64,000 nucleotides of DNA from Nocardia altamirensis NBRC 108246 (lineage in GTDB: Bacteria; Actinomycetota; Actinomycetes; Mycobacteriales; Mycobacteriaceae). Numbering within the stretch: the stretch's first letter is position 1; each line of letters starts with the position of its first letter. The translations under genes and the position numbers were made by a program. The stretch lies in assembly GCF_001612685.1 (NCBI RefSeq), contig NZ_BDAY01000013.1, positions 22,097 through 86,096 on the forward strand. The letters are read 5' to 3'. The notes under the pieces are model-generated. The model did no database searches, was not told the origin of the DNA, and saw only the letters and a program-made list of their open reading frames with translations. This document shows positions 34,934-43,401 of the stretch, one piece after another.

Positions 34934-35578
34934 TCAATTGCGCTCGAGTTCGATCGGGTGGGTGGCGAGCAGAGAAAGCGGCAGCGGCTGGCGGCGTAGC
35001 ACGTGGGCCCACAGGTCGGCGCGGCCGGTGCTGATCGGATCGGAGGGCAACGCGGACAACACGATCCAGTCGTTGTTCTCCAGCTCGCCTTCGAGCTGCC
35101 CGAAGGTCCAGCCCGCATAGCCTGCGAAAATGCGGATGCCCTCGACCAATTGCCCGATCTCGTCCTGGTCGGCGTCCAAGTCGACGAGGACAACGCGGCC
35201 GTCGATCCGGCGCAAACCGTGCACGCCGTCGATGCTCGCGCCGACGCGGACGGTGCCGAGGCACAACGCCGCGTCCCGCTTGACCGGACCGCCGATGAAC
35301 AGCGTGCGCGGTGCGGCGGCCAACTCCGTCCAGCGGGGTAGTACGTCGTGCACCGCGGTATCGCTCGGGCGGTTGAGCACGACACCGAGGCTGCCCGCCT
35401 CGTTGTGCTCGATGATGTAGACAACGGTGCGCCGGAAAGTAGGTTCGGCCAGTTCGGTCGCCGACACCAGCAGGGTGCCGGCGCGCACCACCTGCTCGCC
35501 GTGCCGGAAATCGCGCCGCTTGCGGTCGCCGTGCCCGCCGCGAGTTTTCCGATCATCCGGGTCGTCTGCGCGTGCCAC
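34934..35578 (-). CDS. YqgE/AlgH family protein
   Basis: A 214-residue cytosolic protein of the YqgE/AlgH (DUF179) family. A variable basic head is followed by GTLLVSATELAEPTFRRTVVYIIEH, SLGVVLNRPSD, FIGGPVKRDAALCL, VRIFAGYAGWTFGQLEGEL and WIVLSALPSDPI. The family is widespread; its molecular role is uncertain, and in mycobacteria its homologue (Rv0038) lies near leuS. The long basic N-terminal 25 residues are variable, and the start (GTG at 35578) could be later, for example near 35510. Confidence 0.85.
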   Translation of the reverse strand: MARADDPDDRKTRGGHGDRKRRDFRHGEQVVRAGTLLVSATELAEPTFRRTVVYIIEHNEAGSLGVVLNRPSDTAVHDVLPRWTELAAAPRTLFIGGPVKRDAALCLGTVRVGASIDGVHGLRRIDGRVVLVDLDADQDEIGQLVEGIRIFAGYAGWTFGQLEGELENNDWIVLSALPSDPISTGRADLWAHVLRRQPLPLSLLATHPIELERN

Positions 35579-35694
35579 TCGGACATCATCGCAGTTGTTT
35601 CCGTGATATGCGCCTTCTGCGGACGAGTTCGGGTCATCGGATTTTGTGTCAGGGCCCCGTAACCGGCGATTCCGGGCATCGTAGAGTCCGTGTC

Positions 35695-36456
35695 ATGGAA
35701 CCGCCCGAGGTGCGCCTCGAGAACAGCGACACCGTGTACGACTTCTATCTGACGCATCGCCAGAATCGGCTGAAGGCCTGGGGTGCCTACGCCATTCTGG
35801 GGCGTCGTTACCACCCCCGCGTCTCCTATGCCGAGGGTGCGCGCGCGGGTTTGCGCGCGGCGATCAAGCAGGGACGACCGCTGTTGATCTCGATCAATCA
35901 TCTTTCCGAGAACGATCCGTACACGGTCGCGGCGGCGGCGTGGCGCAGCGGGCTGCGACCGGTGATCGGGCGAACGCGAGTGCTTGCCAAAGACGAGTTG
36001 TTCGTCGAGGACGAACAGCGCCGCAAGATCGACATGATGGGCGGAATTCCGGTGTTTCGCGGTAAGGACCACGGCATTCGCGCGGTCAATGCGGCAGGGC
36101 AGCGAATGATGGATATCTGCGCGCAGCGGATGGCCGCGGGTGACGGTGTCGCGGTTTTCCCTGAGGGCACCTGCAATGAGGTCGACCCGACCCAGGTGCA
36201 GGCGGTCGGCAGCGGCATCGGGCATATTGCGTTTCGCGCCATGAAACTCGGCGCCGAGCCGGTGCTGGTGTCCATGGCCATGAGCTATGGCCCGCGCACC
36301 GACCCGACGGTGCAGCCGACGAAGGAAGAGGCGATGGGGGCCAGCTTCTACTTCGGTGTGCCGATCGCCGAGCTGCCAACCAAGCCCGGCGATATCGCGC
36401 GGCTCGTGCGCACCGATCTGCAGCAGGCACTCGACGGGGCGGTCGCCGCCTACTGA
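35695..36456 (+). CDS. PlsC-like 1-acylglycerol-3-phosphate acyltransferase family protein
   Basis: A 253-residue acyltransferase. Motif I is the HX4D box in SINHLSENDP, motif III is FPEGTCN, and GIPVFRGKDH lies between. It probably transfers acyl chains in phospholipid or complex-lipid assembly; the exact acceptor is unknown. ATG at 35695 was chosen: homology starts shortly after, and the upstream extension lies over the divergent yqgE start. No transmembrane helix is obvious. Confidence 0.82.
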   Translation: MEPPEVRLENSDTVYDFYLTHRQNRLKAWGAYAILGRRYHPRVSYAEGARAGLRAAIKQGRPLLISINHLSENDPYTVAAAAWRSGLRPVIGRTRVLAKDELFVEDEQRRKIDMMGGIPVFRGKDHGIRAVNAAGQRMMDICAQRMAAGDGVAVFPEGTCNEVDPTQVQAVGSGIGHIAFRAMKLGAEPVLVSMAMSYGPRTDPTVQPTKEEAMGASFYFGVPIAELPTKPGDIARLVRTDLQQALDGAVAAY

Positions 36457-36761
36457 GGCAGGTTCAGCCCGTCGCGGGCCCAATGCGGCACCATCACCAG
36501 GTATTCGGGTCTGGTCTCGATGAAGTGGTGCACCATCGGACACATCGGCAGCGCGCCGAGTTTGTCCCGCGCGGTGCTGTTCAACGCCGCTTCTACTAAC
36601 TCGCGGCCATAGCCGTGGCCCTCGTACTCGGGGGAGATCTCGGTGTGGACGAACGCCCGTTCCGACTGTGTGTCCTGATATTCGACGTAGCCGGCGATCG
36701 CACCGTCGACATGGATCTCGAAGCGTTCCAGTGCGGTGTTGAGACGGACCTCGGTCGACAT
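36450..36761 (-). CDS. YjdJ-type GNAT acetyltransferase-like protein
   Basis: A 103-residue small GCN5-related acetyltransferase (PF14542 type), RFEIHVDGAIAGYVEYQD, FVHTEISPEYEGHGYGRELVEAAL with the acetyl-CoA GHGYG loop, and PMCPMVHHFIETRPEY. The acceptor is unknown. Its 3' end overlaps the convergent acyltransferase gene by 7 bp. ATG at 36761 is the only sensible start. Confidence 0.85.
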   Translation of the reverse strand: MSTEVRLNTALERFEIHVDGAIAGYVEYQDTQSERAFVHTEISPEYEGHGYGRELVEAALNSTARDKLGALPMCPMVHHFIETRPEYLVMVPHWARDGLNLPQ

Positions 36762-36918
36762 GGCTCGACGCTACCCCCGTGGGCCGCCATCTGCGCATTC
36801 TGCGTCAGGTACCTGCGGAATCGGACGCTCGACTTGTCTGGCCGTCCCCTCCTGCGCAGAATGCTCATGATCGGGGTCGCGCGGTTACGCGCGGTGGCGG
36901 CCCGGGGAGGTACGAAAC

Positions 36919-38496
36919 ATGATGAAGGTTCGGCTGTTCTCCCGCGCCGCGGTGGCGCTGGCTGCCGCGTGCGCGCTCGGCGGCTCGATGCTGCCCAGCT
37001 TTGCCGGTGCGGCGCCAGGGGTTTCCTTCGGCGACTGCCCGGCGGATGCGGTGGCGCCAGGGCACGGTGTGCAGTGCGCGGTCGTCGAGGTGCCGATGAA
37101 CTACGCCGAACCGGACGGTGCGCGGATCGAGCTGACCGTCAGCCGGATCGCCGCGAGCGGGCAACGCCGCGGCGCGCTGTTCGCCAATCCGGGTGGGCCC
37201 GGCGCCGAGGGGCTGGACTTCTGGGGTCAGCGCACCGACGTGCTGCCTGCGGCGCTCGCCACCGACTACGACCGGATCGCGGTGCAGCCGCGCGGCCTGC
37301 GCTTCGCCACGCCACTCGACTGCATCGGCCCCGACGGCGCCCCGGTTTCGCTCGGCAACGGCAACCGCGACGTTGTCAAGAAGGCTTGCGACGCTTCGCA
37401 CCCCGGCTACCTCGACACCATCACCACCGAGAACACCGCCCGCGACATGGACGAGGTGCGCGCCGCGCTCGGGCTGGATCGGATCAGCTATCTCGGCACC
37501 TCCTACGGCACCTACCTCGGTGCGGTGTACGCCTCGCTGTTCCCCGACCGGGTGGACCGAATGGTGCTGGACTCCAACGTCAATCCCGACTGGGTGTGGA
37601 CCGAGGAGTTCGCTCAGCAGCAGGTGGCAGGCAAGCAGCGGCTCGACGACCTGTTCGCCTGGATCGCCGATCATCGTGCCGAATACCGCCTTGGTGACAC
37701 GGCTTTGCAGGTCTATCAGAACTGGGTACGCATGGCGGTCGACCAGGGCGGCGGCTGGTACGCCAACCTGACCCCGCCGCCGGCCAGCCTCGCCGACCTG
37801 CCCGGCAGCTTGCCCGAGCCGCTCGCCGAGATCGCCCGCGACGGCTACAGCGGCGGCATCGAGCAGACCGGCAAGCTGCAGAACCTGTTGCGTGCCTTGG
37901 TCTCCGGCGGCGCCTCCGCGCAGGGTCCGCTGCTCGGCGCCACCCAGGTCGCCACCTACACCAGGACCTACTGGCCCGCCTTCGCCCGTGCGATGTCCGA
38001 GGCCGCCGCCGACCCGGCGAACGTGCAGCGCCTGCGCACCATCGAGGGCGCGACCTCGACCGGCACCACCGGCCGCTCCGTGTTCGCCGCGATCACCTGC
38101 AACGAGAACGCGATTCCCGGCAGGCTCGACGTGATCGGCTCCGCGATCGCCACCATCGCCTCCGGCGGCAACGCCATGGATGCCCGTGCCGACCTGGTCC
38201 GTTCCGGAATGGCGTGCGGCGCTTGGAAACCCGTCACCAAACCGGTCCCGATCAGCAACGCGGGCCTGCGCACCCGCCCGCTGATCCTGCAGAGCAGAAA
38301 CGACGCCCTCACCAAATACGAAGGCGGACCGGCCATGGCCAAGGCTCTCAACGGTGCGCTGGTCACGGTCGCAGGCGGTGACCACGGCAACTTCGGCCGC
38401 AACAACCGCGCGGTCGACGACGCGGTCATGACCTACCTGCGCACCGGCGAGGTCACCATCACCGAGGCCCCCGAGGCATCTCTACCCACCCGCTGA
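36919..38496 (+). CDS. Secreted TAP-like alpha/beta hydrolase (tripeptidyl aminopeptidase family)
   Basis: A 525-residue exported hydrolase. The signal peptide MMKVRLFSRAAVALAAACAL ends near SFAGAAP. The alpha/beta-hydrolase fold has FANPGGPGAEGL, the nucleophile elbow GTSYGTYLG, and the TAP-like C-terminal domain with PLILQSRNDALTKYEGG and the catalytic His in GGDHGNFG. Relatives are Streptomyces mycelial tripeptidyl aminopeptidases and mycobacterial CaeA/Hip1. Substrates are secreted peptides or lipids. ATG at 36919 follows GGGAGGT. Confidence 0.88.
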   Translation: MMKVRLFSRAAVALAAACALGGSMLPSFAGAAPGVSFGDCPADAVAPGHGVQCAVVEVPMNYAEPDGARIELTVSRIAASGQRRGALFANPGGPGAEGLDFWGQRTDVLPAALATDYDRIAVQPRGLRFATPLDCIGPDGAPVSLGNGNRDVVKKACDASHPGYLDTITTENTARDMDEVRAALGLDRISYLGTSYGTYLGAVYASLFPDRVDRMVLDSNVNPDWVWTEEFAQQQVAGKQRLDDLFAWIADHRAEYRLGDTALQVYQNWVRMAVDQGGGWYANLTPPPASLADLPGSLPEPLAEIARDGYSGGIEQTGKLQNLLRALVSGGASAQGPLLGATQVATYTRTYWPAFARAMSEAAADPANVQRLRTIEGATSTGTTGRSVFAAITCNENAIPGRLDVIGSAIATIASGGNAMDARADLVRSGMACGAWKPVTKPVPISNAGLRTRPLILQSRNDALTKYEGGPAMAKALNGALVTVAGGDHGNFGRNNRAVDDAVMTYLRTGEVTITEAPEASLPTR

Positions 38497-38585
38497 CGGC
38501 CGGTCGTGCGCGAAGGTCTGGTCGCCCAGACAGTTACTCGGCCGGAGTGCACCATGGGCGAATTGCGGGGATCACACTGCAGACC

Positions 38586-39275
38586 ATGATGACGTGGACT
38601 CCACTGCACGGGCAGCCGTATCAGCCAATTCCCTACCACCCGAACCGGATTCCCGTTGCCGACGCGCTGGCCGCGTCCGCCGCGTTTCGCGCGCGGATGG
38701 ACGAGCGCCGGACGGTGCGGATGTTCTCGTCCGAACCGGTGCCGGTGCAGTTGGTGCTCGATGCGGTCGCGGTGGCGAATACCGCCCCGTCGGGAGCGCA
38801 TCAGCAGCCGTGGACGTTTGTTCTGGTCGAGGATCCCGCGGTGCGGGCCAAGATTCGGGAGGCGGCCGAGGAGGAGGAGCGGATCTCGTACCGCGGGCGC
38901 CTCGGCGAGGAGTGGCTGTCCGCGTTGCGCCCGCTCGGCACCGACGAGCACAAACCGCATCTGACCGACGCCCCGTACCTGCTCGTTGTCTTCCAGCAGC
39001 GCTTCGGACTTCGCGCGGACGGCACCACCTACAAGCACTACTACGGCGACGAATCGGTGGGCATCGCCGTCGGCATGCTGCTCACCTCGCTGCACATGGC
39101 AGGTCTCGCGGCCCTCACCCACACCCCGAGCCCGATGGGCTTCCTCTCGAAGGTGCTCAACCGTCCCCGTAACGAAAAGGCTTTCGCGGTAATCCCGATC
39201 GGCTATCCCGCCGACGATGCGGTGGTGCCGAATCTGGTCCGCAAAACCATGGACCAGATTCTCGTACGCATCTGA
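38586..39275 (+). CDS. Nitroreductase family FMN protein (iodotyrosine deiodinase-like)
   Basis: A 229-residue flavoprotein of the nitroreductase superfamily: RMDERRTVRMFSSEPVP with the FMN-phosphate Arg cluster, ANTAPSGAHQQPWTFVLV, then DESVGIAVGMLLTSLHMAGLAALTHTPSPMGF and NEKAFAVIPIGYP. The PSGAHQQPW motif and the C-terminal GYPADDA favour the iodotyrosine deiodinase branch, whose members reduce halogenated or other aromatics. ATG at 38586 or 38589 can start it. The electron donor and substrate are unknown. Confidence 0.85.
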   Translation: MMTWTPLHGQPYQPIPYHPNRIPVADALAASAAFRARMDERRTVRMFSSEPVPVQLVLDAVAVANTAPSGAHQQPWTFVLVEDPAVRAKIREAAEEEERISYRGRLGEEWLSALRPLGTDEHKPHLTDAPYLLVVFQQRFGLRADGTTYKHYYGDESVGIAVGMLLTSLHMAGLAALTHTPSPMGFLSKVLNRPRNEKAFAVIPIGYPADDAVVPNLVRKTMDQILVRI

Positions 39276-39281
39276 CGGGCC

Positions 39282-40301
39282 TCACGGGACGAGGACGACC
39301 TTGCCTGTGACGGTTCCGGATTCGGCGAGCTCCATGGCGCGCGCGGCCTCGGTGAGCGGAATGCGTGCCGCCACCTGGGCGCGCAGCGTGCCTGCTGCGG
39401 CGAGGTCGAAGACCGCGCCGAGGTCCTCGATGATCCGATTGTGGAACCGCGTGGCGTTGCGCTTGCCTGCCCAGATGTTGAAGAAATGCGCGCTTCGCTT
39501 GTTGGGCAGCGCATTCCACCACAGCAGCCTGGCGAACAGGCGCAGCACCGGCAGCCGCGAATTGCCCTCGTCGTTCTTGGTCGATGCGGTGCCGTAGGAC
39601 ACCAGGGTGCCACCGGGCGCGAGCAGCCGGAACGAGTCGACGATGCCGGGTCCGCCGACATGGTCGAAGACGGCGTCGACGCCGTTCGGCGCGAGCGCAC
39701 GGACCTGCTCCGCCACGTCGCCGCGGTAGTCGATCCAGGTCGCGCCGAGCGCCTGCACCGCCGCCGCGTTGCGGGCCGAGGCGGTGCCGATGACGTGTAC
39801 GCCTGCCGCGCGGGCCAATTGGACCAGCGTCGAGCCGACGCCGCCGTTGGCGCCGTGCACCAGGATGGTCTGACCCGGCCGCACCGACGCGGTGCGGTAC
39901 AGCATCTGCCACGCGGTGATCCCGTTCACCACAAAGGTTTCCGCTTCCGCCGGATCGAGTTCGCCGGGGACGCGCACCAATTCGGCGGCGTCTAGGACGA
40001 CCAGGCTGCTCCAGCCGCCGGTCTTGGTCAGCGCGGCGACCCGCCTGCCGATCAGCGCCGGATCGACCTCGGCGCCGACCTCGATGACGGTGCCGACGAG
40101 GTCGTAGCCTGGCACGAACGGGAAGGCGGGCTGGTCGTAGTACTTGCCGCGGCGCATCTGCTGCTCGGCGAAGGAGACGCCGGATGCTTCGACGCGGACG
40201 AGTGCCTGGCGGGGTCCCGGTGCGGGCAGGTCGCGCCGGGTGACCTGCAGGCCGTTCGGCTCGACGCGGCCGGGCAGGACGATTTCGAGTGCGGTGTTCA
40301 T
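39282..40301 (-). CDS. MDR-superfamily quinone oxidoreductase-like protein
   Basis: A 339-residue NADPH:quinone oxidoreductase-like medium-chain dehydrogenase without zinc ligands. It has EASGVSFAEQQMRRGKYYDQP, VPGYDLVGTVIEVG, the nucleotide-binding loop HGANGGVGSTLVQLA, and GTVTGKVVLVP at the end. It probably reduces quinones, enones or xenobiotic carbonyls. ATG at 40301 follows GGAGAGAA. A TetR gene lies upstream on the same strand, separated by a terminator, and a dyad related to the TetR operator lies at 40320-40335, so it is probably controlled by that repressor. Confidence 0.85.
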   Translation of the reverse strand: MNTALEIVLPGRVEPNGLQVTRRDLPAPGPRQALVRVEASGVSFAEQQMRRGKYYDQPAFPFVPGYDLVGTVIEVGAEVDPALIGRRVAALTKTGGWSSLVVLDAAELVRVPGELDPAEAETFVVNGITAWQMLYRTASVRPGQTILVHGANGGVGSTLVQLARAAGVHVIGTASARNAAAVQALGATWIDYRGDVAEQVRALAPNGVDAVFDHVGGPGIVDSFRLLAPGGTLVSYGTASTKNDEGNSRLPVLRLFARLLWWNALPNKRSAHFFNIWAGKRNATRFHNRIIEDLGAVFDLAAAGTLRAQVAARIPLTEAARAMELAESGTVTGKVVLVP

Positions 40302-40319
40302 GATGTTCTCTCCTGGTGT

Positions 40320-40335
40320 GTGACTGGTCAATCAC
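40320..40335 (-). promoter_or_regulatory. Possible TetR operator in front of the oxidoreductase gene
   Basis: GTGACTGGTCAATCAC is an imperfect dyad. On the minus strand it reads GTGATTGAC, matching eight of nine positions of the left half (GTGAGTGAC) of the dyad that abuts the tetR start at 40950. Confidence 0.4.
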
Positions 40336-40344
40336 TACTGCGGT

Positions 40345-40369
40345 AAAAAGAGTGCCCCGCGGACGGGGC
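40345..40369 (-). terminator. Terminator of the tetR gene
   Basis: On the minus strand GCCCCG, a 4-nt loop and CGGGGC (40354-40369) are followed by a T-run (AAAAA at 40345-40349 on the plus strand), 11 nt past the tetR stop. Confidence 0.65.
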
Positions 40370-40379
40370 GGTGTTCGAA

Positions 40380-40949
40380 CTAGTGGGCGTTCGGGTGACG
40401 AATGCCCTCGGTCAGGATGGCGGCCCACGGGCCGTCGTGGTTGTCGAGGTCGAGGGTGGTGATCATGTGGCAGAGCTCGCCGTACGCGATGAAGCGCTGG
40501 ACGTGCTCGTCCGCGGCTCCCGAGCGTTCCTTGGCGAACGTGGTCACCCGCCCCATCCCACGCCGGACCGCCTCGGCGATCTCGGGGATATCGCAGACCG
40601 ACCGCGCATGCACCTGCAGCATCAGCAGTTTCTTGTCGGCGATGAGTTCCGCATAGGCGCCGCCCATTTCGTACAGGATCTGCTCGGGACTGCCGCCTGT
40701 GGCGCGCGCCGCGCCTGCCGACATCGCTCGCTCGACCAATTCGGTGCACCGATCGAGCGCGGCGACGAACAGTGCCACTTTGCCGGGGAACAACTTGAAG
40801 ACGTACGCGGGGGAGATTTCCGCCCGCGCGGCCACGTTGTTGATCGGCGTGCCGTGGTATCCGCTCTTGGCGAACTCGGTGATGGCCGCGTCCACCACGG
40901 CGTCGCGCCGGACGTCCGATGTGGAAAGGGTGGCACCTCGTTTGCTCAT
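40380..40949 (-). CDS. TetR-family transcriptional repressor
   Basis: A 189-residue regulator. The N-terminal helix-turn-helix is VVDAAITEFAKSGYHGTPINNVAARAEISPAYVFKLFPGKVALF. The C-terminal ligand domain is helical. It is likely to repress itself through the dyad abutting its start codon and the oxidoreductase gene downstream. The ligand is probably a small hydrophobic or electrophilic compound handled by that enzyme. Confidence 0.9.
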   Translation of the reverse strand: MSKRGATLSTSDVRRDAVVDAAITEFAKSGYHGTPINNVAARAEISPAYVFKLFPGKVALFVAALDRCTELVERAMSAGAARATGGSPEQILYEMGGAYAELIADKKLLMLQVHARSVCDIPEIAEAVRRGMGRVTTFAKERSGAADEHVQRFIAYGELCHMITTLDLDNHDGPWAAILTEGIRHPNAH

Positions 40950-40986
40950 GTGAGTGACTGTACACTCACTCTTTCGAAAGCGTCAA
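40950..40986 (-). promoter_or_regulatory. Leaderless tetR promoter with operator over the -10
   Basis: On the minus strand TTGACG (40981-40986), 18 bp and TACAGT (40957-40962) are followed by 7 nt and then the ATG, implying leaderless mRNA. The dyad GTGAGTG (40950-40956) / CACTCAC (40963-40969) brackets the -10 box, as expected for autorepression. Confidence 0.7.
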
Positions 40987-41026
40987 CACCTATCGCTTAG
41001 AGCGCAGGTCAAGGCCGGTTTTCGGG

Positions 41027-41389
41027 CTACCGGGCCGGTGGCGACTCGGCCCAGTCGGGTGCGTCGGCGACCAGTTGTTCGGGGGCGGTCAACCGCCATG
41101 CCTCGAAGACGAGTTCCGCTAGTTCGTCGGCCTCGATGCCGGCGAGCTGGACCACGACCCAGCCGAAACCGCCCGCGGTGAACTGGATCTCGAAGACGTC
41201 GGGCCGCTCGGCGACCAGCGCCTGCTGTTCGGAGAGGGTTTGCTTCAGGCCGACGGTCTGGGTGCGTGGCCAGTAGTAGCCGAACGGCCTGCCGTTGACC
41301 TTGAACGTGGTGTATTTCCCGCCCGGTATGGATTGGGCGTCGGCGAGCGTGCCGACGATCCGGAAGAGCTCGTCACTGTCCACTGCCAT
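41027..41389 (-). CDS. MmcQ/YjbR family protein
   Basis: A 120-residue member of the MmcQ/YjbR family (double-wing DNA-binding-like fold): ELFRIVGTLADAQSIPGGKYTTFKVNGRPFGYYW then VGLKQTLSEQQALVAERPDVF and GGFGWVVVQLAGIEADELAELVFEAWRL. Function in actinobacteria is unknown. ATG at 41389 is preceded by AGGGA at good spacing. Confidence 0.82.
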   Translation of the reverse strand: MAVDSDELFRIVGTLADAQSIPGGKYTTFKVNGRPFGYYWPRTQTVGLKQTLSEQQALVAERPDVFEIQFTAGGFGWVVVQLAGIEADELAELVFEAWRLTAPEQLVADAPDWAESPPAR

Positions 41390-41520
41390 CTCGGTCCCTA
41401 CGGTCTTGTCCGTCAACGCTCCCGTAATCGTGACAGAGTCGGCACCCGGCCGACGACGAGACCGATCCGGCAGCACACCTCGCCGCATGCTGCCGGGTTC
41501 TCGGGCATTGCAGACCGCGT

Positions 41521-42321
41521 TCAGCCCTGTGCGGCAGGCTCCGGCAGTGTCTCGCCGGTCTCCAGCAGGGTCTTGAGGTTCGCGAGGATGCTCGGCCAGC
41601 CTTCGGTGATGCTGGTCAGCAGTGTGCTGCCCGGCCCGAAGCCGTCGTGCACGACGGTCAGCTTGACGACCTCGCCCGTCTGCTCCAGCTCGAAGCTCAC
41701 CTTGGAGCGTGGTTCGCTCGCCCAGCGAGCGACATCGTCCTTGTCCATCTCGAAGGTCTCGGCAAACGCCTGATCGAAGGTATGCCAGGTGTAGGCGAGC
41801 CTGGTGTACGGATTCGCTTCCAGGACAACCTGTTCGGCGTCCTTGCTGGTCCAATCCCGCTGATGCCAGACCATTTCGGCGCCGGGCTGCCAGTCGGTGT
41901 CGAAGGAGGCGCCCCAGTAGCGGTCGGTGAAGGCCGGGTCGGTGAGTGCCTGCCACAGCTTTTCCGGCGTGGTCTTGATGTAGGTCGTGTAGACGAAGGT
42001 GTTGTCACTCATCGGGTTTCCCTCCAGTGCTTTCTTGAGATCGGCCAGCGCATGCACGCGGGCCCTGTCGTAGCGGGTGATCCAGCGCTCGGTGATGGCG
42101 TTGATGGGCTCGGCATTGAGGTAGTGCAGCTTTTCGCGGCCGCTGCGGCGGGTGGTGATCAGGTTGGCCGCCTCGAGCACGGCGAGATGCTTGCTGACCG
42201 ACTGGCGTGCCATCTCCAGTCCGGCGCACAGCTCGCGCAAGGTCTGCCCGTTGCGGGCGTTGAGGCTGTCGAGCAGCCGCCGACGGTTGGGATCGGCCAG
42301 TGCCTTGAAGACCTCGTCCAT
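41521..42321 (-). CDS. ArsR-family regulator fused to an SRPBCC (AHSA1) domain
   Basis: One continuous frame of 266 residues. Residues 1-100 are an ArsR winged helix (VFKALADPNRRRLLDSLNARNGQTLRELCAGLEMARQSVSKHLAVLEAANLI). From about residue 103 (MSDNTFVYTTYIKTTPEKLWQALTD) it is an AHSA1/SRPBCC ligand-binding domain. In many genomes these are two adjacent genes; here they are fused. No ArsR metal-binding cysteines are evident, so the SRPBCC part probably senses a hydrophobic ligand. The ATG at 42321 follows GGAAGG. A strong promoter with two dyads lies upstream, shared with the divergent ABC operon. Confidence 0.88.
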   Translation of the reverse strand: MDEVFKALADPNRRRLLDSLNARNGQTLRELCAGLEMARQSVSKHLAVLEAANLITTRRSGREKLHYLNAEPINAITERWITRYDRARVHALADLKKALEGNPMSDNTFVYTTYIKTTPEKLWQALTDPAFTDRYWGASFDTDWQPGAEMVWHQRDWTSKDAEQVVLEANPYTRLAYTWHTFDQAFAETFEMDKDDVARWASEPRSKVSFELEQTGEVVKLTVVHDGFGPGSTLLTSITEGWPSILANLKTLLETGETLPEPAAQG

Positions 42322-42337
42322 GCCACCTTCCTGATTT

Positions 42338-42392
42338 ATGCAGCCTATCGGCTGCATGTCCGAGAATAGGCAGCCGAACGGGTGCATGTCAA
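42338..42392 (-). promoter_or_regulatory. ArsR-SRPBCC promoter with paired dyads
   Basis: On the minus strand TTGACA (42387-42392), 18 bp and TATTCT (42363-42368) form a near-consensus promoter. The dyad GCAGCC-GAAC-GGGTGC (42370-42385, one mismatch) fills the spacer. A perfect 8-bp-arm dyad ATGCAGCC-TATC-GGCTGCAT (42338-42357) covers the transcript start. Centres are 30 bp apart, about three helical turns. Confidence 0.75.
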
Positions 42393-42474
42393 GGGCGGCG
42401 GAAAAGGGCATTGTGACGGCAGTATGTAGTAGATATGCTACGGGTGATCGAATTCTCACAACGGGAGGATGAGA

Positions 42475-43401
42475 ATGACCGTGGGCACCGGCGTCGCGCT
42501 CGACGTCGACAAACTGCGGATGCGATACGGGACCACCGACGTCTTGCACGACGTGACCTTCCAAGCGCATCACGGCGAAGTTCTGGTGCTGCTCGGCCCG
42601 AACGGGGCGGGCAAGACCACCACCATCGAGATCCTGGAGGGCTTCCGCATGCGCTCGGCGGGGCGGGTCGAGGTGCTCGGCGTCGACCCGGCGCATGGCG
42701 ACGAGGCCTGGCGCGCACGCATCGGGGTCGTGCTGCAATCGTGGCGCGACCACGGCAAGTGGCGGGTGCGGGAACTGCTCGAATACCTGGGCGCCTTCTA
42801 CGCGTCCTACAGCACCGATCGAATCCAACGGCCTTGGGACACCGACGAACTCATCGCGGCGGTCGGACTGACCGAGAAGGCGAACAGCAAGCTCAGGGAT
42901 CTGTCCGGCGGGCAGCGCCGCAGGATGGACGTGGCGATCGGCATCGTCGGCCGCCCCGAGGTGCTCTTCCTCGACGAGCCGACCGCAGGCTTCGATCCGA
43001 AGGCGCGGCGCGAGTTCCACGATCTCGTGCACCGGCTGGCCGATCAGCAGACCACCATCTTGCTCACCACCCACGACCTGGACGAGGCCGAGAAACTCGC
43101 CGACCGGATCCTGATCCTGGCGGGTGGCCGGATCATCGCCGACGGGTCGGCCGACGAATTGTCCCGCCGGATCGCGGGTGAGGCCGAGGTGAGCTGGACC
43201 AACGACGGACAACGCTTCGTGCACGCGACGACCGAATCGACGAAGTTCGTCCACGAACTGTTCAAGCAGCACGGCGACGCGATCGGCGACCTGGAGGTGC
43301 GCCGCGCCTCGCTGGAGGACACCTACATGACCCTGGTGCGCCGGTTCGAATCCGGTCAGATCGAGTCCGAGGTACACACGCTCGAGGAGGTAGGGCGATG
43401 A
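42475..43401 (+). CDS. ABC exporter ATPase
   Basis: A 308-residue ATPase with Walker A GPNGAGKTTT, Q-loop VLQSWRDHGKW, signature LSGGQRRRMDVAI, Walker B VLFLDEPTAGFD and H-loop TTHDLDEAEKLADR, plus a C-terminal domain. It is the exporter type (CcmA/YadG-like) paired with the ABC-2 permease downstream (overlap of 4 nt). The ATG at 42475 lies 6 nt after GGGAGG; the ATG at 42469 overlaps that site. Transcribed away from the ArsR-SRPBCC regulator. Confidence 0.92.
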   Translation: MTVGTGVALDVDKLRMRYGTTDVLHDVTFQAHHGEVLVLLGPNGAGKTTTIEILEGFRMRSAGRVEVLGVDPAHGDEAWRARIGVVLQSWRDHGKWRVRELLEYLGAFYASYSTDRIQRPWDTDELIAAVGLTEKANSKLRDLSGGQRRRMDVAIGIVGRPEVLFLDEPTAGFDPKARREFHDLVHRLADQQTTILLTTHDLDEAEKLADRILILAGGRIIADGSADELSRRIAGEAEVSWTNDGQRFVHATTESTKFVHELFKQHGDAIGDLEVRRASLEDTYMTLVRRFESGQIESEVHTLEEVGR

